64,000 nucleotides of DNA, taken from the NCBI RefSeq assembly GCF_009827455.1, contig NZ_WTYZ01000001.1:1125001-1189000 (forward strand), written 5' to 3'. The position numbers and the translations under genes are program-made. The stretch is from Pontixanthobacter aestiaquae. Its GTDB lineage: Bacteria > Pseudomonadota > Alphaproteobacteria > Sphingomonadales > Sphingomonadaceae. This document shows positions 27,692 through 37,137 of this stretch, one piece after another. The stretch's first letter is position 1. Each line of letters begins with the position of its first letter. The notes below the pieces were generated by a model. It worked only from the letters and a program-made list of their open reading frames with translations. It ran no database searches and had not been told where the DNA came from.

Positions 27692-30075
27692 GACCGGTCT
27701 CCTATGCGGGCTTTGCGTAGAGCGCTTTCCAGAGCGGTGCGGTCGTACCGGTAAATGCTGTCATCTTTCCCAATAGGTGCATTTGGATCGCTATAGAGTT
27801 TGATCACGCGGCCGTTGGCAACCGTATCAACCGTATCAACCGCATCGGCAGTGTCGGTGAGGACTATGGTTACATCGGCTGTTTGGTCCGGATCACTGGC
27901 GACACGGTAGCCCGCGGCGGCAACGAGCGGCTGCAGCATCCGGTCGACCCAATCATCGCCTTCCGGCAAACGGCACACCAGTTTTTCTACTGGAGTGGCA
28001 ATGCTGCCATGCTTGGCAAACAGTCGGTATCCGTCGACCACAGGAATCAGTTCGCCGTCGATCAGCGCCACCCCTTCGAGGCGAGTATCGCCTTCGGGCG
28101 ATGCGAGATCTTGGGTGATGATCACCGATTCGCCCAGTTCGGCGACGGCATAGGCCAACTCGCACTCGCTATCGGACAGGCGCAGCAGCTTCACATTGCC
28201 GGCTGGAATTTCGACCTGTTCGGTGTCATTGCCGACCCCAACCAATGTCATAATTTTACCATCGACAACGACTTGCGCGCGACCATCGTCGATGGCGAAT
28301 GCGTCATGCGGCACTTGATCGATCCGCGCGACCAGTTGCATGCCGATTGCGCGGCGTTTGCCGTCTAGGCCGACAAAGGTCATCAATGTGCGTCCACGCT
28401 CTTCAACGACAGCTTTCTCGCTAACAGTGACCTGTGCAGGACGCGCGCGAACATCGCTGACCAAACCGTTTTCGCTGGCGACGGTTGGGATGTCGAGCAT
28501 CAACACAGGGCTGCCATCATCCAGCAGCGTCGTTCCCGCATAGAGTCCGCTCTGCATGACCGCTGGAGCCAGAGGCTTTATGACCAAATCTTCCTGATCG
28601 TGAATTTTGTCGACTGCGAGCGCGAACAGATCGCCACTACCGAGGCGCAGCAACACCAGACGTTGATCCCAGCCAGCACCGCGTGGTTTCACACCCAACA
28701 CATTGTTGAGAGTCAGGCAGGGCAAACGGCGGTCGCGGAATGTTACAAGATCGGTGTCGCCCACACGGGAAAATTCGACCGATGCCGACGCGCCATGCGC
28801 GATTTCCTCGACATAGGATTGCGGGATTGCGAAGCGCTGCCCATCGACGCTGACGGTCAGCGCCGAAATAATGCTCAGCGTGAGCGGGATTTGCAGGAAG
28901 AACATCGTGCCTTCGCCCGGATTGGACGAGACAGTGATAGTGCCGCCGATTTTTTCGATATTAGCGCGGACGACATCCATGCCGACGCCGCGACCGGATA
29001 TCGCGCTAACCTCTTCAGCGGTCGAAAGGCCAGCTTCAAAAATCAGATCGGTGACGCTTTCTGGCGGCATCGCATCCAGTTCTTTCTGGCTAACGAGACC
29101 GGATGAAACCGCTTTCTCGCCGATCTTATCTGTGTTCAGGCCAGCGCCGTCATCGGAAATAACAATTGTGATCCGGTTGCCCGATTGGCGCGCAGCAATG
29201 GCGAGCATACCGATTTCACGTTTGCCTGCGCGGAGGCGTTCTGATGGTTTCTCGATGCCGTGATCGATTGCGTTGCGAATCAGATGCGTGACGGGGTCGC
29301 GGATCATTTCGATCATTTCGCGGTCCAGCTCGACATCGCCGCCTTCGAAATCGACCATAACTTGTTTGTCGAGCTCGGTCGAAAGATCACGAACAAGGCG
29401 CGGGATCGCGTTGTAGAGGTGTTCGATGCGTTGCATCCGCATTTTGGTGATGGCTTCGCGAACGTCGGACAGGATGCCGGACAGGCGCTCGAACGGGCCG
29501 TCTAATGTCGGTTCGTTCCCCGCATCGCGCAGCCGCCGGGCAAGGTCGTTTCGTGCCAAAACCATGTCCGATACGCCGCTCATCACCCGGTCGAGTAACG
29601 CAACTGGCAAGCGGATGGAGCGAGGGGCTTGCGGCCCTGCATCGGTTGTTTTTGTCTCCGCATCTTCCCGAGCGGAATGCATGGCCAACGTCTCACCGAC
29701 ATCGCTCGCGTCACCTTCGAGCGCGGCAATCAGAAATTCATCGCTCCCTACAGGCAGTTCTTCACCGGCTTCGATAGCGGTGGTCATCTGCGTGATACGG
29801 TCGATGATTGCGAGAACTGCGGAAACGAGCCGGCTATCGGCATGACGGCGGCCAGCGCGCACTTCAGCGAGCACGCCTTCGGCAGCGTGACTGAGTTTTT
29901 CGAGGCGCGGAAAGTCGAAGAAGCCGCAATTGCCTTTGACCGTATGGACGAAGCGGAAGATGTTATCGAGCCGCGCACGGTCCGATGGCTCCGCCTCCCA
30001 CGCGACCAGTTCACCTTCGATAGCCTCAAGCATCTCGCGCGTTTCCGCCACGAATTCTGCGAGTAGGTCGTCCAT
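27688..30075 (-). CDS. cheA: Chemotaxis histidine kinase CheA with a degenerate receiver-like tail
   Basis: A 795-residue CheA. The Hpt domain has phosphorylated His44 (RFVHTVKGNCGFF). There is little sequence between Hpt and the dimerisation/ATPase part, so a CheY-binding P2 domain seems absent. The ATPase boxes are LIRNAIDHGIE and ISDDGAGL, followed by a CheW-like domain (about 390-520). The region ~535-690 looks like a second CheW-like domain. The last ~95 residues (VEKLVCRLPEGDDWVDRML and on) resemble a receiver fold (LVAAAGYRVAS) but lack the acidic pair and phosphoacceptor Asp. It is the first gene of the che operon; the leader has a CCGGA-CTA-TCCGG hairpin near the GGGGG ribosome-binding site and a TTAACCAT half site about 40 bases upstream. 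Confidence 0.93.
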   Translation of the reverse strand: MDDLLAEFVAETREMLEAIEGELVAWEAEPSDRARLDNIFRFVHTVKGNCGFFDFPRLEKLSHAAEGVLAEVRAGRRHADSRLVSAVLAIIDRITQMTTAIEAGEELPVGSDEFLIAALEGDASDVGETLAMHSAREDAETKTTDAGPQAPRSIRLPVALLDRVMSGVSDMVLARNDLARRLRDAGNEPTLDGPFERLSGILSDVREAITKMRMQRIEHLYNAIPRLVRDLSTELDKQVMVDFEGGDVELDREMIEMIRDPVTHLIRNAIDHGIEKPSERLRAGKREIGMLAIAARQSGNRITIVISDDGAGLNTDKIGEKAVSSGLVSQKELDAMPPESVTDLIFEAGLSTAEEVSAISGRGVGMDVVRANIEKIGGTITVSSNPGEGTMFFLQIPLTLSIISALTVSVDGQRFAIPQSYVEEIAHGASASVEFSRVGDTDLVTFRDRRLPCLTLNNVLGVKPRGAGWDQRLVLLRLGSGDLFALAVDKIHDQEDLVIKPLAPAVMQSGLYAGTTLLDDGSPVLMLDIPTVASENGLVSDVRARPAQVTVSEKAVVEERGRTLMTFVGLDGKRRAIGMQLVARIDQVPHDAFAIDDGRAQVVVDGKIMTLVGVGNDTEQVEIPAGNVKLLRLSDSECELAYAVAELGESVIITQDLASPEGDTRLEGVALIDGELIPVVDGYRLFAKHGSIATPVEKLVCRLPEGDDWVDRMLQPLVAAAGYRVASDPDQTADVTIVLTDTADAVDTVDTVANGRVIKLYSDPNAPIGKDDSIYRYDRTALESALRKARIGDRS

Positions 30076-30145
30076 TACAAAACCCCCGGATAGTCCGGAA
30101 CTCTATGGGCGATGATGGTTAACGAAGTGTAAGCACGGCTAGATA

Positions 30146-31498
30146 CTAAGCCTTATCGGAGCTATGCCTTTGGCCGAGGATACGAAGCACCAGCACCAAA
30201 GCAACAGCGCCGCCGACAACATTGGCCGCCAATTCAGCACTATAGATGGCATCCGATCCCCATGTGGGGCGTAGCAGCCACGCGACCGGCATCATCACCA
30301 AGAACACGCGGAAACAGCTTTGCGCCAGCGCCCAGCCAGCTTTGCCTACGGAATTGAGAGCGCCATTACTGACAATCAACAGACCAAATCCGGCATAGCC
30401 CCATGCCGCTATGGCGAGGTAGCGTGAGAATTCATCTATAACGGCGGGATTGTCGCTGAATAGCTGCGCAAACCACCCGCTCGCCGCGACCAGCACGACG
30501 GCAACGAACAGGCCATAAACCACTGAGAAACCGGCAGCCCAGCGCATCGCTTGCCGAGCACGGTCAAATTGGTTGGCGCCCCAGTTCTGCCCGACAATGG
30601 ATCCGATGGCTCCCGACAGTGCAAGTAATGGGACAATTGCGAAAGATTGGATACGTCCTGCAGCTCCGAATCCAGCCACCGCGTCCTGGCCTTGTGTCGC
30701 GACCAAAGCGGTTAGAACCGAAAGGCCGATCGGGTTGATCGCATTGGAAAATCCGGCGGGTCCCGCGACTGACGACAGGGCCTTGATAGCAGGCGCAATC
30801 TGGTCCCTTTTGATGGCAGACGGATTGAACGGCAAGGCGGTGCCTTTGAGCAAGAACAGCGCCAGAACCAGTGCAATCGCCCAGCCGATATTGGTGGCAT
30901 AGGCCGCGCCCGCAATGCCGAATCCTTCAAAGCCGAGCGCTCCGGTGATCAGTATCGGATCGAGTATCCAGTTCGCCACCGCGTAACAGATCGACACGTA
31001 AGAGGTTTTTCGCGCCTCGCCTTGTCCGCGCATTACTCCATTGATCCCCATCATCACCATGATCAGCGGGAAGCCCATCGCAAACGGAATCATATAAGCG
31101 CGGATGATCGGCATTAGCTTGTCATCGGCCTGCATCAGCGTGAACAGCGGATCGAGCAATGCGAGAAGGATCGCAGCCATCACGATGCCGACCATCAGGG
31201 CAAACGCGATGCCGATATTGCCCCGGCTAGCAGCGTTTTCATTGTCACCTGCGCCCAAGGAACGCGACACAACCGAATTGATCCCGACCATCACGCCGAT
31301 ACCGAGGCTACTCAGCGCGATACTGATCGGAAAGATAAGCGCGATTGCGGCCAACTCGGCGCTGCCCAATTGGCCAATGAAATACGCGTCGATAAGTCCG
31401 ACCGACATCATCGCCGCAACGCCAATGATCATGGGGGTGGTTTGAGTGACAAGATGCCCGCGAATATCGCCGCGTGTCAGTTTTGCTCCATCGCTCAT
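30146..31498 (-). CDS. MATE family multidrug/sodium efflux protein
   Basis: A 450-residue protein with about 12 membrane segments in two similar halves, as expected for MATE antiporters that export cationic compounds using Na+ or H+. Recognisable blocks are TQTTPMIIGVAAMMSVGLID at residues 14-33 and, in the second half, SVAGPAGFSNAINPIGLSVL, with NWGANQFDRA. It stands alone, 70 bases upstream of cheA on the same strand. The substrate cannot be read from the sequence. Confidence 0.9.
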   Translation of the reverse strand: MSDGAKLTRGDIRGHLVTQTTPMIIGVAAMMSVGLIDAYFIGQLGSAELAAIALIFPISIALSSLGIGVMVGINSVVSRSLGAGDNENAASRGNIGIAFALMVGIVMAAILLALLDPLFTLMQADDKLMPIIRAYMIPFAMGFPLIMVMMGINGVMRGQGEARKTSYVSICYAVANWILDPILITGALGFEGFGIAGAAYATNIGWAIALVLALFLLKGTALPFNPSAIKRDQIAPAIKALSSVAGPAGFSNAINPIGLSVLTALVATQGQDAVAGFGAAGRIQSFAIVPLLALSGAIGSIVGQNWGANQFDRARQAMRWAAGFSVVYGLFVAVVLVAASGWFAQLFSDNPAVIDEFSRYLAIAAWGYAGFGLLIVSNGALNSVGKAGWALAQSCFRVFLVMMPVAWLLRPTWGSDAIYSAELAANVVGGAVALVLVLRILGQRHSSDKA

Positions 31499-31649
31499 CG
31501 CACCGGCCCCTAGCGCGACGGAATGGGGCGGGGAAGCGATTTTCTGAGCGCGTGCTCATGATTGCTGCAAGATCGCGACTTGTGCGGTGCGGCATGGTCG
31601 TGCGATACATCCCCAAACGCAACGCAATGACAAGACCTAGGAGAGCAAC

Positions 31650-32414
31650 GTGGCGACCCAGTTGAAACCGAATGTGGAATGTAGCGAAGCCGAATGGCAG
31701 GCGAGGCTGGATCTGGCTGCATGCTACCGGATTTTCGATCACCTCGGCTGGGGTGAGTCGATTTACAATCACATTTCCGTCGCGGTTCCGGGCGAAGATG
31801 ATACGTTTCTGATCAACCCGTTCGGCTTGCTATACGACGAGGTGACCGCATCGAACCTCGTCAAAATTGATGTCGAAGGCAACAATGTCGGCCAGTCGCA
31901 ATATATGGTCAACAAAGCCGGCTTCACCCAGCATGCCTATTTCCATAAGAATCTGGGTGAAAAAGCGCAGGCGATCTGCCACGTTCACACCACTGCAACG
32001 ATGGCGGTGTGCAGCCACAAAGATGGCTTGATGCCGACCAATTTCTATGCCTGCAATTTCCAGAACCAGATCGGCTATCACGATTTCGAAGGCGTGACGG
32101 TTCGTGAAGAAGAGGGTGTTCGTTTGGTCGAAAACCTTGGCGATCACAGCATTTTGATGCTGCGTAATCACGGCCCGGTCGTGATGGACAAGACCATTCA
32201 GGGCATGTTCCTGAAGATGTGGGCGCTCCAGCGTGCGTGCGAGATTCAAGTTGCCACTCTGAGTATGGGCAATCCGCGCATCGTCCCGCAAGAAGTAGTC
32301 GATGTCCACCAACGCGATCTGTTCGTGATGCAGGAACAAGGCGGCGCGGGGGTATTCGATTTCGAAGCGTGGAAGCGCAAGATCGACCGCACCGATAATA
32401 GCTGGCGCGACTAA
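31650..32414 (+). CDS. Class II aldolase/adducin family protein
   Basis: A 254-residue protein with the class II aldolase fold: GWGESIYNHISVAVPG near the N-terminus, the zinc site HVHTTATMAV (about residues 111-120) and later MLRNHGPVVMD with the third His. It could be an aldolase or epimerase-like enzyme, but many members of this broad class are of unknown function. The start is GTG 31650, fixed by AGGAGA just upstream. The following [2Fe-2S] gene begins 29 bases after it on the same strand. Confidence 0.88.
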   Translation: MATQLKPNVECSEAEWQARLDLAACYRIFDHLGWGESIYNHISVAVPGEDDTFLINPFGLLYDEVTASNLVKIDVEGNNVGQSQYMVNKAGFTQHAYFHKNLGEKAQAICHVHTTATMAVCSHKDGLMPTNFYACNFQNQIGYHDFEGVTVREEEGVRLVENLGDHSILMLRNHGPVVMDKTIQGMFLKMWALQRACEIQVATLSMGNPRIVPQEVVDVHQRDLFVMQEQGGAGVFDFEAWKRKIDRTDNSWRD

Positions 32415-32442
32415 GCCTCTAAGCTAGCGGGAGCTTCCGCCG

Positions 32443-32994
32443 ATGCCGCGGATGACGGTCAACGACCAACCGGTCGAATTCGATATGGATGCAGAGACCC
32501 CGCTGCTGTGGGCGCTGCGCGATGCTGCCAATCTAACCGGTACCAAATATGGTTGCGGTGTGGGCGATTGCGGCGCGTGTATGGTGATTGTTGATGGAGA
32601 GGCTTTGCGGAGCTGCCTGATCACTATCGCCGAGGCCGAAGGTCGTTTTATAACCACTATTGAAGGCCTGTCGCGGGACAGATCGCACCCGGTGCAGCAG
32701 GCTATGGTGGCTGAGCAGGCGATCCAGTGCGGTTTCTGCACCCCGGGCATCGTGATGGCGGGCGCGGCGCTGATCGCCAAGAATGCCGATCCCAGCAAGC
32801 GAGATATCGAGGAGGCTATCCCTAATCTCTGCCGCTGCGGCGTTTATCCGCGACTGGTCAATGCGATCCAGCGGGCTGGGCGTGTCACGCGGCGTCAGGA
32901 AACAATCAGCGCGGCTCCCGCGCCGGGGATCAGCTCCGAAGATGCGGCGGCAGAGGTTCCTGCGATCGTCGCACCTTCGGAGCGTGAGGAGTAA
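32443..32994 (+). CDS. [2Fe-2S] small subunit of a molybdenum hydroxylase (IorA-like), orphan
   Basis: A 183-residue protein with a plant-type ferredoxin cluster (CGVGDCGAC, residues ~39-47) and the helical second cluster domain (QCGFCTPGIVMAG, then NLCRCGVYPRL), giving all eight cluster Cys. It matches the small subunit of isoquinoline 1-oxidoreductase and aldehyde oxidase types, which feed electrons to a molybdopterin subunit. No large subunit lies beside it: the class II aldolase is upstream and a TonB receptor converges from the right, 7 bases away. The Ala/Glu-rich C-terminal 35 residues are extra. Its partner must be elsewhere or lost. Confidence 0.9.
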   Translation: MPRMTVNDQPVEFDMDAETPLLWALRDAANLTGTKYGCGVGDCGACMVIVDGEALRSCLITIAEAEGRFITTIEGLSRDRSHPVQQAMVAEQAIQCGFCTPGIVMAGAALIAKNADPSKRDIEEAIPNLCRCGVYPRLVNAIQRAGRVTRRQETISAAPAPGISSEDAAAEVPAIVAPSEREE

Positions 32995-33000
32995 GTCTTG

Positions 33001-35139
33001 TTAGAACCGGCCGCTGATTGCAAACCGCGCATTGAGCGGAGCGCCCACGGTCACTTGATGCGTCGAATGAGAGTTGGGGAAATACAGCTCGTCGGTCACA
33101 TTCTCGACATTCACCTGTAGGCGGATATTCTCCGAGATATCGTAATATGCCGCCGCATCGATGCGGATATAGTTAGGAAGAATGGCGTTGTTGCCATTGT
33201 CGATGAAACTGTCCGACTGATAGGTTAAACCGGCTCCTAAACCGAAGCGGTCAGTGATCTGGAAATTGTTCCACACCGACAGGGTGCTGTCGGGCAGTTC
33301 GCGCGGACGCAGGCCGGTCGGGCCGTTTTGATTGACTTGCTCGCCGTCAAGGTAGCTGTAGCCCGCCGATACCGTCCAGAAATCTGACAGGCTGCCTTGC
33401 AGTTGCAATTCAAAGCCCTGGATTTTGGAGTCCACGATGACAAGCTGCGACGCATCATTGTCGTCCACTTGCGGAGAGCTTTGCTCGATCTGGAACACCG
33501 CACCGGTCAGGCTGAGGCCGGGATTGATGTCCCATTTCACGCCCGCTTCCAGATTGGTGAAAGTATCGGGATCGAGCGCGTTATTATCGCCATTGATATT
33601 GGCAAATTGCTCACCGCTGCGAGGCAGAAAGCTCTCGGAATAGCTGGTATAGATCGAGATGTTTTCTTGCGGTTTGATGATAAGGCCAAGGCGCGGGGAG
33701 ATTTCCTCGTCCTTACGGGTCCGGATTTCGCTATCAACAACATTGTTCACTTCGATATCGAAGCTGTCGAACCGTGCGCCGAGCACAAGGTTGAGCCAGT
33801 CGGTCACCTCGATTTCGTCCTGGATATAGGCCGAAAACACATCGATGTTCACGCGTGTGTCATCATTGATATCGGCAGTAAAATCATTGGTCGTTGCTTG
33901 ACCCGATGCATTAACGCCAACGCCGCCGCGCAGATTGAGCGGGCGAGCTATGGTGAAGAATTCGTTGTCGTCCATCGTGGTCGACCAGAACGAATTGAAG
34001 CGGTCTTGGTCGGACGACGTGCTGATATATTCGCCGCCGATGATTAGCGTGTGCTCGACGCTACCGGTTGCAAAATCGGTGATGAAGTTACCGGCCAGGG
34101 TCAGGTTTTGCCGCCGGGTCGTATCGACATAGCCGTCTAGCGTGACTTGGTCGGGGGTATTCGTTTGATCGTAGCCTGACGCGTAAAAGTTCGCGTACAG
34201 CTTGTCATAATCGCCATAGGCGGCTGTGACATTGATCTTCGCATGGTCGGAGAAATTATGCTGCAGATTGGCGCGGAAAAGATGCGCTTCCAGTTCACTG
34301 GTGTTCAGTTCGGGATCGCCGAAGACGATCTCCGCAAACGCTTCCGCCGGGCGGCCGTCTGATCCGGTTGGAATACCGCGATCGATAAAGCGCTGGTGGT
34401 CGAGATATTCGTAAGACAGGTCGATTGTGGTATCGGGTGTCAGCATGAACCGCGCGGTCGGGTTGATGCCGATGCGCTCCCCATCGTAAAAATCGCGGTG
34501 ATTGTTCAGGCTCTCATACATCGCGTTCACGCGGAACGCGGCAGTGTCGCTGGTCGAGAGGTTGAGATCAACCTGGCCGGCGAATTCCCCGAATGTATCG
34601 ACGCTTGCCTGATAGCCGGTGAAGTTCTCGCCCAGAACGCCTTTTTTGGTCACGCGGTTCAATACGCCGCCGGTGCCGCCGCGCCCGAACAGGAGAGCGT
34701 TGGGGCCGCGCAGGATTTCGACCTGCTCCAGATTGTAGAGCGGGCGGTAATATTGAACGTCGTCGCGAACGCCGTCGATGAAGAAGTCGGCGGTAGAACG
34801 GACGCCGCGGAAGACGACCGAGTCGCGGTGTCCTTCGCCTTGCGATGTATTCACGCCTGGGGTGTAATCAACGATCTGGCCAATGCTGTCGAAGCCACGC
34901 TTGCGGATATCCTCGCTGGTGGTGATCGACAGGCTCTGCGGGACGTCGATGATCGGAGTAGGGGTTTTCACCGCATTCACTTGGTTGGTATAAAGCACCT
35001 TGCCCGTGACGATGATGTCCTCATCACCTGCTTCTTCGCTCTGGTCCGTAGTCTGTGATTCGTTAGCTATTGCCGGACTTGCAGCAAGTGCGACTGTCAC
35101 AGCGGTAGCGCTGAGCAGGCGTGTCGTAAGTATTCTCAT
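33001..35139 (-). CDS. TonB-dependent siderophore receptor
   Basis: A 712-residue outer membrane receptor with a signal peptide (ATAVTVALAASPAIANES), a probable TonB box (EDIIVTG), a plug domain with TPTPIIDVPQSLSITTSEDI, FIDGVRDDVQYYRPLYNLEQ and RGPNALLFGRGGTGGVLNRV, and a barrel ending in the outer-membrane sequence NARFAISGRF (terminal Phe). The layout matches catecholate/hydroxamate siderophore receptors of the Fiu/FhuE type and lacks an N-terminal signalling domain. A probable Fur site lies 43-67 bases before the start (35182-35206), so iron limitation probably induces it. The actual siderophore is not determined. Confidence 0.93.
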   Translation of the reverse strand: MRILTTRLLSATAVTVALAASPAIANESQTTDQSEEAGDEDIIVTGKVLYTNQVNAVKTPTPIIDVPQSLSITTSEDIRKRGFDSIGQIVDYTPGVNTSQGEGHRDSVVFRGVRSTADFFIDGVRDDVQYYRPLYNLEQVEILRGPNALLFGRGGTGGVLNRVTKKGVLGENFTGYQASVDTFGEFAGQVDLNLSTSDTAAFRVNAMYESLNNHRDFYDGERIGINPTARFMLTPDTTIDLSYEYLDHQRFIDRGIPTGSDGRPAEAFAEIVFGDPELNTSELEAHLFRANLQHNFSDHAKINVTAAYGDYDKLYANFYASGYDQTNTPDQVTLDGYVDTTRRQNLTLAGNFITDFATGSVEHTLIIGGEYISTSSDQDRFNSFWSTTMDDNEFFTIARPLNLRGGVGVNASGQATTNDFTADINDDTRVNIDVFSAYIQDEIEVTDWLNLVLGARFDSFDIEVNNVVDSEIRTRKDEEISPRLGLIIKPQENISIYTSYSESFLPRSGEQFANINGDNNALDPDTFTNLEAGVKWDINPGLSLTGAVFQIEQSSPQVDDNDASQLVIVDSKIQGFELQLQGSLSDFWTVSAGYSYLDGEQVNQNGPTGLRPRELPDSTLSVWNNFQITDRFGLGAGLTYQSDSFIDNGNNAILPNYIRIDAAAYYDISENIRLQVNVENVTDELYFPNSHSTHQVTVGAPLNARFAISGRF

Positions 35140-35181
35140 GTGATTCGATCATCCCGTCCAAAAGTGATGCTCGGCTCGCTA

Positions 35182-35206
35182 TTGCAACTCACTCGCAATT
35201 GCAATT
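35182..35206 (-). promoter_or_regulatory. Probable Fur-type operator upstream of the siderophore receptor
   Basis: A perfect 7-11-7 inverted repeat (ATTGCAA...TTGCAAT) lies 43-67 bases before the TonB receptor start. The internal CTCACTCGCAA is typical of alphaproteobacterial iron boxes. The gene it precedes is iron-related, which supports Fur (or Irr) control. It also lies 70-94 bases before arsC on the other strand, so it could influence both. Confidence 0.6.
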
Positions 35207-35275
35207 CATAATCGCAGCTTGGCGAAGAAACTTGGATTTTGTAGGAGGCCTGCAACAGTTTTACGGAGATTTATG

Positions 35276-35632
35276 ATGGCTGCGACTATGAAAGCGACAC
35301 TCTGGCACAATCCAAAATGCGGTACTTCGCGCAAGACTTTGGCGATTCTGGAGAACTTGTCGAAAGTCGATCTGACTGTGGTCGAATATCTGAAAGAGCC
35401 GCCGAGCAAAGAAAAGCTGGCACAGCTATATAAGGATGCGGGCGTGTCTCCGGCCAAGGCTTTGCGCTTACGTGGAACCGATGCTGAACAGCGCGGCCTG
35501 CCCGATGCGGATGATGCCACGGTGCTTGCGGCTATGGCCGCTGATCCGATCCTGATGGAGCGCCCCGTTGTTGAAACCGAGAAGGGTGTACGCATTTGCC
35601 GCCCGCAGGACACGGTGCTGGAAATACTCTGA
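35276..35632 (+). CDS. arsC: ArsC-family arsenate reductase (glutaredoxin type)
   Basis: A 118-residue protein with the ArsC thioredoxin-like fold and active-site motif HNPKCGTSR (Cys with the H-x3-C-x3-R pattern), then KALRLRGTDAEQRGLPD and PILMERPVVETEKGVRICRP, which contains the conserved Arg. These enzymes reduce arsenate with glutathione/glutaredoxin; some members act on other substrates. ATG 35276 has GGAG 7 bases upstream; 35273 and 35288 are alternatives. No arsR, arsB or acr3 is next to it, so an arsenic role rests on family only. Confidence 0.88.
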   Translation: MAATMKATLWHNPKCGTSRKTLAILENLSKVDLTVVEYLKEPPSKEKLAQLYKDAGVSPAKALRLRGTDAEQRGLPDADDATVLAAMAADPILMERPVVETEKGVRICRPQDTVLEIL

Positions 35633-35653
35633 CCGGACTCAGGGTATCTGGGC

Positions 35654-37024
35654 CTAGGCTGGGCGGTCTTTGGTTGTGACTTCATCGGCCGACAGGGAAT
35701 GCCGGCCAATCACGAACACGGCGAGACACAGCGCAACCACTGTCGCGAAGCTGACCCATTCGGACCAATTGTAGAGCAGCACTCCCAGCGCCGGCGCGAA
35801 TACAAAGGCAGCACCAGTGGCAGAGGCGACAACGCCGGATGCCTCGCCCTGTTCGGCGCGGGTGACAGCTAGCGATGCACCCGCATTGAAGCCTGGGCGG
35901 AACAGGCCAAAGCCGAGCGAGGCTATCGAATAGCCAAGAGCAATGCCGTGCAAATTCTGCGCGATGCCGAGCAGGATCACGCCCACACTCGCCAGTGCTA
36001 CGCCCCACAAGATTGCTGCGCGTGGACCAAGGTTCATGCGCGGGATCACGCCCCATTGTGCCAGCAGCGTGGCCACCGCACCGCACATCAGCACGACACC
36101 CACCGGGCCAGCGCCTTCGAGCGGCGTTTCGCGTAGTCCCAAACGGTCCAGCACCAAGAAGCCTGATATCCCCAATATCATCGCATGGGCGTGACCGCCA
36201 AGCAGGCCAGCGATGACCCACGGCCTTACGCGCGTTTCGAACCAGCCGATACGCTTTGGCTCGGGAGTTTCTGCTGGGCGCGGAGCGGCATCTGCGTCGT
36301 CCCCATCATCATCGTCTTCCGATGAGCGGTCCGTGGAACTCGTCCCATATGGCGCACTAAAGGCAGAACCACGCGCGGCGAACTGTGGCTCGTCGTTTGG
36401 CAGGAGAACGCGGAGCGCGATGAGCGTCACTACGCCAAAGATTGTAAATGCCGCAAACGGGCCGGTCAGTCCAAGTCCGGGAAAGATCAACAGCGGTGCA
36501 AGGGCCGGACCGATTACCGTGCCGAGACCGAAGCTTGAGGCGATCAACGACAGTGCCTGTGTCCTTTCCGAACGTGCCGTTCGTGCGGCCACATAGGCTT
36601 GCACCGCTGGCGGCGCTGCCGATCCAAAACCGCCATACAGACTGCGCGCGGCGGCAAAGAAGATAAGTGTCCACAACGCTGAAAGCGCCCCTATCAGTCC
36701 GAACCACAGGATCATGCCGCATAGCCCCATCGAAGTGATGAAGCCGACCATGCCCAGCGCCATCATCGACTTGCGACCACGCCTGTCCGACCGGCGGGCC
36801 CAAATTGGCGCGCAAATCACCCAGAGCAGCGCCGACCATGAATAAGCGAGGTTGATCCACACGTCATTGACGCCCAGCTCGGTGCCGATGGACGGCATAA
36901 CCGATTGCATCGCGGTGTTGCCTGCTGCGGTGGTCAGCATCACTGCAAACAACAACGCCATACGCTCGCGCGAGATTGGTTTGCGCGGCGCGTCGGCAGT
37001 CTCGGATAAGTCTGTATTGGACAT
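35654..37024 (-). CDS. MFS transporter (TetA/Bcr-like)
   Basis: A 456-residue protein with about 12 membrane segments and the MFS loop motif APIWARRSDRRGRKSMMALG after segment 2 and a weaker repeat in the second half. A long cytoplasmic loop with acidic run SSEDDDDGDDADAA lies between segments 6 and 7. It is probably a drug or metabolite exporter. The start at 37024 (MSNTDLSET) is chosen over 37150 because the upstream sequence is Cys-rich, has no membrane helix and covers the divergent promoter region. It converges on arsC. Confidence 0.88.
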   Translation of the reverse strand: MSNTDLSETADAPRKPISRERMALLFAVMLTTAAGNTAMQSVMPSIGTELGVNDVWINLAYSWSALLWVICAPIWARRSDRRGRKSMMALGMVGFITSMGLCGMILWFGLIGALSALWTLIFFAAARSLYGGFGSAAPPAVQAYVAARTARSERTQALSLIASSFGLGTVIGPALAPLLIFPGLGLTGPFAAFTIFGVVTLIALRVLLPNDEPQFAARGSAFSAPYGTSSTDRSSEDDDDGDDADAAPRPAETPEPKRIGWFETRVRPWVIAGLLGGHAHAMILGISGFLVLDRLGLRETPLEGAGPVGVVLMCGAVATLLAQWGVIPRMNLGPRAAILWGVALASVGVILLGIAQNLHGIALGYSIASLGFGLFRPGFNAGASLAVTRAEQGEASGVVASATGAAFVFAPALGVLLYNWSEWVSFATVVALCLAVFVIGRHSLSADEVTTKDRPA

Positions 37025-37137
37025 TGCCTTAGCCGCTACGCGCGGATAGCAGCGCTTGCAATGCGCAGGTGAATTTGGCAGGCGCACACACTCGCTGCCT
37101 TCCGTTACGGAAAGGCGCTGTATTACAGGGCGCAATT

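Noticed and set aside
30108..30130. Full CtrA box upstream of cheA
   Set aside because: Only a TTAACCAT half site is present; the partner half is at the wrong spacing.
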